Below are positions 1-5,335 of a stretch of 5,335 nt of DNA, in pieces (within the stretch, counting starts at the first letter, position 1; every line of letters starts with the position of its first letter). The translations under genes and the position numbers were made by a program. Origin of the DNA: Erysipelotrichaceae bacterium (lineage in GTDB: Bacteria > Bacillota_I > Bacilli_A > RFN20 > CAG-826). Location of the stretch: assembly GCA_012729405.1 (NCBI GenBank), contig JAAYDH010000053.1, positions 1 to 5,335 on the forward strand. Direction: 5' to 3'. The notes under the pieces were generated by a model. The model searched no databases. It saw nothing but the letters and a program-made list of their open reading frames with translations, and had not been told where the DNA came from.

Positions 1-2468
1 TGACCCATCACCCACTCTTTAATGCCTTGATATTTAGCCTCTTCGGCAGGATCTAAGGAAGCAGCGACTGTTCCGTTAGCGACCGCGGCTTGACCAGCTC
101 GGGCGGCTTCTTCTTCGAGATTGAGGAAGCGCTCACTATAGTTCGTTGGGTAATGCTCTTTGAGATATCCGACAACGCGAACGATTTCTTTTCTTTGAAT
201 GAAACAGGATTGGAGGCGGACTAAACCGACCCGGCTCACCAAAGGTGATTGGACGAGCATATCGCCTTTACCTAGGAGCTTCTCCGCTCCCCCTTCGCCT
301 AAAATGGTAATCGATTGGGTAACGTTAGAAGTCGCTAAAGCGACATGAGTGGCTAAGTTGCTTTTGATAGATCCAGTAATAATGTTAGTTGTCGGACTCT
401 GGGTGGAAATCAATAAGTGGATGCCGCAGGCACGAGCCTTTTGGCCGAGTAACAAGATCGGTTGATTGGTCTCTTTATGGGTGGTGACTAAATCGCCAAA
501 TTCATCGATAATGACAACGATATAAGGAAGTTTTGGTTTGTTGTTTTCTTCCGCATATTCGTTATATTCAGGGACGGAGGTGCATCCTCCGGCTTCTTCA
601 AACATGATGTATCGTTCATTCATCTCTTCAACCAACTTGTTCAAGAACAAAGCGGCTTGGCTCGAATCGCTGACGATCGGGCATAAGAGGTGCGGCATAT
701 CGCGATAACGAACCATCTCGACGCGCTTGGGATCGATAATTGCCATGCGAAGAGCATCCGGTGAATTACGCATGACTAGGGTTGTGATTAAAGAATGGAT
801 GAAAATCGATTTACCACTGCCAGAAGTTCCGGCCACTAATAAGTGAGGGAATTCATTAAAGTCGGCGCAGATGACCTCGCCAGAGATGTTTTTGCCAAAG
901 GCAACGGAGAGAGGGTGTTTCTTCGAATCAGGCAGTTTCTCATAGACTTCTTTGAATCCGACGGAAGTGATGGTCGCGTTTGGAATTTCTAAGCCAGAAT
1001 AAATCTGGCCTTCGACAACTGGTTCAAAACGGGCGGGTACACCACCGAGACGTCTAGACAAATCATCGACAAGAATATTAATTGATCGGGATGAGACGTT
1101 GCTGTCATAACGGATATTAAAGCGGGTAACGGCTGGTCCGATTGTGTAATCGATAACGCTCGCTCCGATATTGAAATCAGCGAGAACTTGGTCGAGAATT
1201 ATTTTTCGCTCTTCAGCCACCTTCTTATTAGTTTCAATCGCTTCGGTAACTTCAAGTGTATCAAGCAATTCTGGAGAAGGAGCAATCCACTTAATTGGTT
1301 TATTAACCGCGGGCTGAAGCGCTTCGGCGGTCTCAGTAGAAATTGGTGCTGGTCCGGATTTATTCACCACTTTGCGTTCGACAAAGGTTGGTTTGATTCT
1401 TGCTAAATCGGCATTTGGTTCTGGTTTGCTTTCAAAATCGAGTGTCAATTGCTCGGTATGGAGCAATTCTTCTGCTGTCATTTCTTTATTTTCTACAGGT
1501 GTTTTACTCTCTTCTAAGGCAGGAGTGTTGACTGACTCGTCCATATCTTGATTGATGAATCGAGCTTTGACGAAGACTCCGCTTTGAGCATAGTAGGCAT
1601 TTAAAGGAGAATTATCTTTTGCGATTTGGGTGCCGAAAACGGGCCGAATTGTTGTCGCTTGAGGACGCGATGACTTCTTTTCTAAAGAAAAGTCATATTG
1701 ACCTGCGGCTTTAATTTGGGAGAGATTGTCGACTGAATTATCATAATCTTCTTTGCGAATCATCGTCGCATTTGTCTCATCCCCACTGGTGATCTTATCG
1801 CTCGGAAGAGGATCGATGATTTCAATTTCTTTATCTTCTACTTCTTTGTTTTTCTTGGCGAGCTTTTTATTCTTAAGGGCTTTTTCAATATAAGGAACAC
1901 AGAAGATAAGGATTCCGAGAACAATTAAAACAGAGGCGACAACCCAAGCAAAAGCGACATTAACTGAAGAAACAAGGAGAGAAGTGAGCCAGTAGCCGAG
2001 AATTCCTCCACCGAAATTGTATTCCGCTTCGACACCTCCGATGATGTAATTAACCTGGGTAAAGAGATTTAGTTCTGTGTAATAAAAATACCCTTTCGAG
2101 CCATCCTGGTGTTGCATGTACTTAAACATGTCGAGGAATGTTGAAGAACTGATATTAGAAGAGCTGTTAAAAATGAGAGTCGTTAAAAGAAGAGTTCCAA
2201 AAAAGAAAGTTAAGAGGCCAAATAGACCAAATGATGGTCGCAATTTAAAGCCTTTTTCTTTGAAAAGGAAGGAAATGCCGAGAACATAAAGAAAAATATA
2301 GATAACGAAGGCGCTGACACCGAACAAGAAATTAAAACCAATCGTCAAAGCGCGGTTAATTTCGCCGATGTTGATAATCATAGATACAGATATCAAGCAA
2401 AGGAAAGCGCCACCAAAGAATGTTAACTTACGAGCCGATACTGGTTTCGGGTCTTTATTTTTGCTCAT
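1..2468 (-). CDS. ftsK: DNA translocase FtsK/SpoIIIE, C-terminus cut by window edge
   Basis: This is a membrane-anchored hexameric ATPase that pumps double-stranded DNA and clears or segregates chromosomes at the division septum. The frame is open for 822 codons from ATG at 2468 to the window edge. Four hydrophobic segments lie near residues 15-34, 41-68, 79-100 and 161-192. Basic stretches between segments 2 and 3 and after segment 4 fit a cytoplasmic N-terminus, with an outside loop of about 60 residues (101-158). A charged linker covers about 195-392. The alpha domain starts near 395. The motor has Walker A GTSGSGKS (547-554), IDPKRVEM after it, Walker B IVVIIDEF with D655/E656, GQKARACGIHL near 677, and GGAEKLLGKGDML near 727-739. 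The last visible residues look like the start of the winged-helix gamma domain. Arginines usual in the family are replaced at 691, 708 and 720. No Shine-Dalgarno precedes the ATG; an in-frame ATG six bases upstream (2474) is the only earlier start before a stop. The chromosomal context argues against a conjugative homologue. Sporulation use cannot be judged. Confidence 0.95.
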   Translation of the reverse strand, partial: MSKNKDPKPVSARKLTFFGGAFLCLISVSMIINIGEINRALTIGFNFLFGVSAFVIYIFLYVLGISFLFKEKGFKLRPSFGLFGLLTFFFGTLLLTTLIFNSSSNISSSTFLDMFKYMQHQDGSKGYFYYTELNLFTQVNYIIGGVEAEYNFGGGILGYWLTSLLVSSVNVAFAWVVASVLIVLGILIFCVPYIEKALKNKKLAKKNKEVEDKEIEIIDPLPSDKITSGDETNATMIRKEDYDNSVDNLSQIKAAGQYDFSLEKKSSRPQATTIRPVFGTQIAKDNSPLNAYYAQSGVFVKARFINQDMDESVNTPALEESKTPVENKEMTAEELLHTEQLTLDFESKPEPNADLARIKPTFVERKVVNKSGPAPISTETAEALQPAVNKPIKWIAPSPELLDTLEVTEAIETNKKVAEERKIILDQVLADFNIGASVIDYTIGPAVTRFNIRYDSNVSSRSINILVDDLSRRLGGVPARFEPVVEGQIYSGLEIPNATITSVGFKEVYEKLPDSKKHPLSVAFGKNISGEVICADFNEFPHLLVAGTSGSGKSIFIHSLITTLVMRNSPDALRMAIIDPKRVEMVRYRDMPHLLCPIVSDSSQAALFLNKLVEEMNERYIMFEEAGGCTSVPEYNEYAEENNKPKLPYIVVIIDEFGDLVTTHKETNQPILLLGQKARACGIHLLISTQSPTTNIITGSIKSNLATHVALATSNVTQSITILGEGGAEKLLGKGDMLVQSPLVSRVGLVRLQSCFIQRKEIVRVVGYLKEHYPTNYSERFLNLEEEAARAGQAAVANGTVAASLDPAEEAKYQGIKEWVMG

Positions 2469-2476
2469 ACACATAC

Positions 2477-2506
2477 ATTATATAAATGCACTCGCGTAAT
2501 AGTCTA
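2477..2506 (-). promoter_or_regulatory. Probable sigma-A-type promoter of ftsK
   Basis: On the minus strand a perfect -10 box TATAAT (2482-2477) sits 18 bases downstream of TAGACT (2506-2501), which matches four of six positions of the -35 consensus. It lies just after the terminator of the RNase J gene, so it would give ftsK its own transcript. Placing the last T of the -10 at -7 puts +1 at about 2470, two bases before the ATG at 2468, which implies a leaderless or nearly leaderless mRNA. The -10 match is seen directly; promoter activity and start site are inferred. Confidence 0.6.
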
Positions 2507-2518
2507 TGATTTTTGAAC

Positions 2519-2541
2519 AAAAAAAAGCACCGGAGTGCTTT
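2519..2541 (-). terminator. Intrinsic terminator of the RNase J gene
   Basis: On the minus strand AAAGCAC (2541-2535), loop TCCG (2534-2531) and GTGCTTT (2530-2524) form a perfect 7-bp hairpin. Five further T residues follow (2523-2519). The loop closed by C-G is a UNCG tetraloop, a class known for unusual stability. It begins four bases after the TAG stop of the RNase J gene. On the plus strand no clear T-run follows the hairpin, so it should act on leftward transcripts only. Confidence 0.88.
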
Positions 2542-2545
2542 GTTG

Positions 2546-4231
2546 CTAAACTTCAATTATGATTGGCAAGATCATCGGTTCCCGCCCATTTTCTCGGCGG
2601 ATAAAGCGTCTTGCTTTCTCTTTTATTAGGGCTTCAACCTTGCTCGCTTCGAAGGCTCCGTTAGCAGCTAAGGCGTTGTTTACTTCTTCAACATAGATGC
2701 CAGAAATGGATTTCAGGAGCGGTTCAGCTTCTTTGACGTAAACAAAGCCGCGCATCTGGCAGTCTGGTCCAGCGACAATACGCTTTTCTTTGATGCTCAC
2801 GGTAGCGGCGACAACGACGGCGCCATCAAATCCTAATTGGCGGCGTTCTTCAATCACTTCTGCACCGACTTTGCTAATGCCGGTTCCATCGACGAGGATG
2901 GGGGCGACGTTGATTTGATTTTGTTCGTTGTTTATCACGCGAGGACGTGGTGACTCATCAAAGATGAGCTGCATACCATTATCGAGGATAAAAACATTGC
3001 TGTGGTTTAAGCCGATACCCATCGAGAGAGCTAATTTCGCATTGCTCATCAATTTGACATAACTACCGCGGACTGGCAAGTAGAACTTGGGTTTTAAAAG
3101 CGATAAAAAGACCTTTAAATCGTCCTGGTGGGCGTGCATTTTGAGCAAGACCTTTTTATTGAGTAAAACAACATCGCATCCCGTGCGATACAAGTTGTCA
3201 AGAGAGCGAGTGGCCACCACTTCTTGCGTTTCGCTTGGGATAGCGGCTGAAATGAATAAATCATCAGGCCCTAAAACAATTCGTTTGTCTTCGTTTGAGT
3301 GAGCGGCTAGCTTAGCGATTTTCTCGTAAATATCAGTTCCGTGACCGAGCATTAAGATAACTAAATTTTGCCCTTTAACGCGGAGTAAATCTTCTTTGCT
3401 GACGACTTCAACACCATTGAGCAATTCCTTGCTTTTGTCATCGAGGAAATTCATCACTTGAGCCGTGTAATCATCGTAGAAATAGACTTTTTTGCGATAT
3501 TTCCTACAAAGTAGGAGAATGCCTCTGATGCGGAAGAGATTCTGCCAGAAGCAAGAGACGAACATTCTCTGCTCGCTATCTTTAAAATACTTCTCAATTA
3601 AGTAAACGATACGATGCTTTGGAGCACAGTAGCCGGAATGTCCGGCGCCTTTGCTTGGCGAGAGAAGAATAAGGGTTGGTTTTTCAGAGATTTTTCCTAA
3701 GGCGGGTAGATCAAAAATATATCCGCTTTCATTTAAAGAATAATCGACGATAAAGTCACTCGTGTAGACGATGTTACCCCGGTCGGTTTCAAAGGCGACA
3801 CCCATCGATTGGGCGACGCTGTGACAAGTCTGGAAGAAATGAATCTTGTGACCTGCGATAATGACATCGCTCGAAGGTTCGACGATGTGAAAATCAAAGT
3901 TGGTCTTAACTTTTAAGATGTTAGCTTGCCCGAGCATGCACTTGCGAGTTGTCTCGGTGCAGTAGACGGGAGCTGGAGCTCGATTATAGAAATATTTCAA
4001 ACCTGACATGCTCTCATCGTGACCATGAGTGATGATGTATGCTTTTAAACGGTTTCTATTTTGAATGATGTATTCAGCGTTTGGCAAAAGGAAATCGACT
4101 CCCGGTATGGTCTTATCCGGAAGGGAGCTTCCAGCCTCAACGACAAATAAATCATTATTTATTTCAATGACGTAACAATCTCGGCCGTTTTCATCGAGTC
4201 CGCCGAGAGCGCTAATTTTAATATTATCCAC
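2546..4231 (-). CDS. rnjB: Ribonuclease J family protein, RNase J2-like with degenerate active site
   Basis: This is a 561-residue metallo-beta-lactamase/beta-CASP protein of the RNase J family (5'-to-3' exonuclease and endonuclease in mRNA decay and rRNA maturation), close to the usual length of about 555. The family fold is clear: ALGGLDENG (8-16), the lactamase core, a beta-CASP insert (about 190-350), the returning core (RTGCDVVLLNKKV to PKFYLPVRGSY), and the C-terminal dimer domain with AGPDCQMRGFVYV (487-499) and EPMILPIIIEV at the end. The active site is eroded. The HxHxDH motif reads HGHDES (69-74), SDS reads SPS (191-193), the beta-CASP His is F233, and the His of the PVHGE motif is R388. 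H69, H71, H137, D159 and H366 remain. As I recall, B. subtilis RNase J2 has a similar HGHDEN, and rnjB lies near spoIIIE, which is why I choose rnjB. It probably works as partner of a catalytic RNase J1 encoded elsewhere; that is inference. The start is GTG, since an in-frame TGA lies two codons upstream. Confidence 0.93.
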   Translation of the reverse strand: MDNIKISALGGLDENGRDCYVIEINNDLFVVEAGSSLPDKTIPGVDFLLPNAEYIIQNRNRLKAYIITHGHDESMSGLKYFYNRAPAPVYCTETTRKCMLGQANILKVKTNFDFHIVEPSSDVIIAGHKIHFFQTCHSVAQSMGVAFETDRGNIVYTSDFIVDYSLNESGYIFDLPALGKISEKPTLILLSPSKGAGHSGYCAPKHRIVYLIEKYFKDSEQRMFVSCFWQNLFRIRGILLLCRKYRKKVYFYDDYTAQVMNFLDDKSKELLNGVEVVSKEDLLRVKGQNLVILMLGHGTDIYEKIAKLAAHSNEDKRIVLGPDDLFISAAIPSETQEVVATRSLDNLYRTGCDVVLLNKKVLLKMHAHQDDLKVFLSLLKPKFYLPVRGSYVKLMSNAKLALSMGIGLNHSNVFILDNGMQLIFDESPRPRVINNEQNQINVAPILVDGTGISKVGAEVIEERRQLGFDGAVVVAATVSIKEKRIVAGPDCQMRGFVYVKEAEPLLKSISGIYVEEVNNALAANGAFEASKVEALIKEKARRFIRRENGREPMILPIIIEV

Positions 4232-4243
4232 GCTTCAAAAATG

Positions 4244-4249
4244 CCTCCT
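4244..4249 (-). promoter_or_regulatory. Shine-Dalgarno of the RNase J gene, long spacing
   Basis: AGGAGG on the minus strand (within TAGGAGG, 4250-4244) is a full match to the anti-Shine-Dalgarno. The gap to the GTG start at 4231 is 12 bases, longer than the usual 5-9. No other in-frame start fits: an in-frame TGA lies two codons upstream of the GTG, and the TTG five bases after the AGGAGG is out of frame. The site therefore supports the GTG despite the spacing. Confidence 0.8.
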
Positions 4250-4279
4250 AAGTAATTGACTATGTTTTGTTGCTATTAC

Positions 4280-4293
4280 TAGTATACATACTA
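4280..4293 (-). repeat. Inverted repeat overlapping the putative -10 box
   Basis: TAGTAT, two bases, ATACTA forms a perfect 6-2-6 inverted repeat that covers the TATACT -10 box of the putative promoter. Such a site could be an operator for a dimeric repressor, but a short AT-rich palindrome is also expected by chance around -10 elements. No matching regulator is visible in the window. Confidence 0.3.
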
Positions 4294-4308
4294 ATTGCTT
4301 GATTTAAA
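4281..4308 (-). promoter_or_regulatory. Possible sigma-A-type promoter of the RNase J gene
   Basis: On the minus strand TTTAAA (4308-4303, four of six -35 matches) is followed after 16 bases by TATACT (4286-4281, five of six -10 matches). It lies downstream of the pnp terminator. Transcription would begin near 4274, giving a leader of about 43 bases that contains the AGGAGG. The -35 is weak and the AT-rich setting makes chance matches likely. Confidence 0.45.
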
Positions 4309-4326
4309 GAGGAAATGCTTATTTCT

Positions 4327-4366
4327 AAATAAAAAGATCCCGAGAGACATAATCAGTCAGGATCTT
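4327..4366 (-). terminator. Intrinsic terminator of pnp
   Basis: On the minus strand AAGATCCTGA (4366-4357) pairs with TCGGGATCTT (4343-4334), a 10-bp stem with one G-T wobble. The 13-base loop can form a short inner pairing. The tail TTTATTT (4333-4327) follows. The hairpin begins eight bases after the pnp TAA stop and should separate pnp transcription from the RNase J gene. Confidence 0.88.
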
Positions 4367-4374
4367 GTTGGCGT

Positions 4375-5335
4375 TTATTTCTTAAACTTGCGGGGTCCCT
4401 TATAGGAACGATCAGGGCGAAATTGATGTTCGGTTCTCGGCCTTTCGGGGCGATCGACATAGCCGTCTGGCTTATCGAGGTATTCACGATGAGAGACTTT
4501 GACTTTGCCTTTATCATCGATTTCAATAACTTGAACTTTGATAGTATCGCCAATCTTGACCACATCGCTGGCTTTCTCGACAAATCCCCAACCCAGGCGG
4601 GAGACGTGGCATAAGCCATCAACATTACCAAAGAGGTGGACGAAGGCACCATAATCTTCGACACGGACGACTTCACCTTCGTATTCTTCGCCAACTTTGG
4701 CTTCTTTAACGATATCGAGAATCATTTGCTTTGCCTTATTAATGGTGTCGCGATCCATATGATAAATAGTAACTTGACCACTGTCTTCGATATCGATTTT
4801 GACATTGTCGCACTTGGCGATAATTTCATTGATGACTTTACCACCTGTTCCGATAACTTCACGAATCTTGTCTTCAGCGATAATAAATGTATCCATCTTT
4901 GGAGCATATTTGCCAACATCAGGACGTGGAGTGCTAATGGCTTTTGCCATCACTTCACGAATCTTGGCACGGGCATCATGCGCTTGTGCCAGAGCTTCGC
5001 GTAAGATTTCCTTGTTGATTCCTTTGATTTTGATATCCATCTGTAATGCGGTGATACCTTTTTCGGTTCCAGCGACTTTGAAGTCCATATCACCGAAGTG
5101 ATCCTCGAGACCTTGAATATCAGTCAAGATGGAATATGAATGTTTGCCATCCAATGGACCGGAAGTAATTAAACCCATGGCAATTCCGCTGACCATCGCT
5201 TTGATGGGAACACCGGCGGCCATTAAGGACATGCAGGAGGCACAGATACTGGCTTGAGAAGAAGAACCATTAGATTCTAAAACTTCAGCGACAGTTCGGA
5301 TTGTGTAAGGGAATTCAATTTCATTTGGGATGACA
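4375..5335 (-). CDS. pnp: Polynucleotide phosphorylase, C-terminal part (N-terminus beyond window)
   Basis: PNPase is a trimeric cytoplasmic enzyme that degrades RNA 3'-to-5' with phosphate, releasing nucleoside diphosphates, and can run in reverse to add tails. The frame is open from the right edge to TAA at 4377-4375, giving 319 residues, a little under half of a usual protein of about 700. The first part is the second RNase PH-like core: IPNEIEFPYTIR, ESNGSSSQASIC, AAGVPIKAMVSGIAMGLI, then EDHFGDMDFKVAG. That last motif keeps the metal/phosphate-site residues matching E. coli D486 (5101-5103), D492 (5083-5085) and K494. A KH domain follows with IREVIGTGGKVINEII (loop near 4837-4854), then an S1 domain from GEEYEGEVVRVEDYGAFVH to IDDKGKVKVSHRE. 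The tail of about 25 residues is rich in Arg, Lys and Pro and probably adds RNA contacts. A methionine at 5232 is internal, not the start. Nothing suggests loss of activity. Confidence 0.97.
   Translation of the reverse strand, partial: VIPNEIEFPYTIRTVAEVLESNGSSSQASICASCMSLMAAGVPIKAMVSGIAMGLITSGPLDGKHSYSILTDIQGLEDHFGDMDFKVAGTEKGITALQMDIKIKGINKEILREALAQAHDARAKIREVMAKAISTPRPDVGKYAPKMDTFIIAEDKIREVIGTGGKVINEIIAKCDNVKIDIEDSGQVTIYHMDRDTINKAKQMILDIVKEAKVGEEYEGEVVRVEDYGAFVHLFGNVDGLCHVSRLGWGFVEKASDVVKIGDTIKVQVIEIDDKGKVKVSHREYLDKPDGYVDRPERPRTEHQFRPDRSYKGPRKFKK

Noticed and set aside
1188..1406. Plus-strand open frame of 72 codons opposite the linker and alpha-domain region of ftsK
   Set aside because: It lies wholly inside the convincing FtsK coding frame, and its translation resembles no family I know.
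2524..2541. The hairpin after the RNase J gene as a bidirectional terminator
   Set aside because: On the plus strand it is followed by GTTGC instead of a T-run, and there is no converging plus-strand gene.
3087..3302. Plus-strand open frame of 71 codons inside the RNase J gene
   Set aside because: It overlaps conserved RNase J core sequence on the opposite strand; no Shine-Dalgarno or recognisable product.
4232..4374. Riboswitch or structured leader in the pnp-RNase J gap
   Set aside because: The only clear structure is the pnp terminator, which lies upstream of the putative promoter; the predicted leader of about 43 bases is too short for a known riboswitch class.
4423..5101. Several open frames on both strands overlapping pnp (plus 4423-4614, 4636-5004, 4799-5101; minus 4353-4694, 4722-4919)
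   Set aside because: All shadow the KH/S1 coding region of PNPase, whose frame is strongly conserved; their translations look like antisense or frame-shifted copies.
5230..5232. Methionine codon at 5232 as the start of a 285-residue gene
   Set aside because: The same frame continues upstream to the window edge with canonical PNPase sequence (IPNEIEFPYTIR, ESNGSSSQASIC), so this Met is internal.
1..5335. A new defence or mobile system in the window
   Set aside because: All coding space is taken by three housekeeping genes, with no repeats, integrase, transposase or tRNA attachment site visible.

Overview
The window looks like ordinary chromosomal core sequence from a low-to-moderate GC Bacillota (Firmicutes) bacterium, probably a Bacilli or Mollicutes-related lineage. 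The evidence is three genes in the order pnp, RNase J2-like gene, ftsK/spoIIIE, all on the minus strand. As I recall it, Bacillus subtilis also has rnjB and spoIIIE close together downstream of pnpA, with more genes in between. The two visible stop codons are TAA and TAG, Trp is written TGG, and no in-frame TGA appears. There is therefore no sign of the mycoplasma code 4. The species cannot be fixed from this window.

Layout, read in the direction of transcription (right to left): (1) 5335-4375, the C-terminal 319 residues of polynucleotide phosphorylase (second RNase PH core, KH, S1, basic tail), ending in a strong intrinsic terminator at 4366-4327. (2) A 143-base gap (4374-4232) holding that terminator, a probable promoter with an inverted repeat over its -10 box, and a strong Shine-Dalgarno sequence. 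(3) 4231-2546, a complete 561-residue RNase J-family protein whose catalytic residues are widely replaced, in the manner of RNase J2. (4) A 77-base gap (2545-2469) with a UNCG-loop terminator and a near-consensus promoter whose predicted start lies 0-2 bases before the next ATG. (5) 2468-1, the first 822 codons of a membrane-anchored FtsK/SpoIIIE DNA translocase, which runs off the left edge at about the start of its gamma domain.

PNPase (3'-to-5' phosphorolysis) and RNase J proteins (5' exonuclease/endonuclease) both work in RNA decay and are reported as partners in Firmicute RNA-degradation complexes. FtsK acts separately, in chromosome segregation at division. Terminators after pnp and after the RNase J gene suggest three separate transcription units, not one operon.

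I found no mobile element, CRISPR array, RNA gene or unfamiliar multi-gene system. The points most worth a second look are the degenerate RNase J active site, replaced arginines in the FtsK motor, and the apparently leaderless ftsK transcript. No gene-free stretch exceeds 300 bases.
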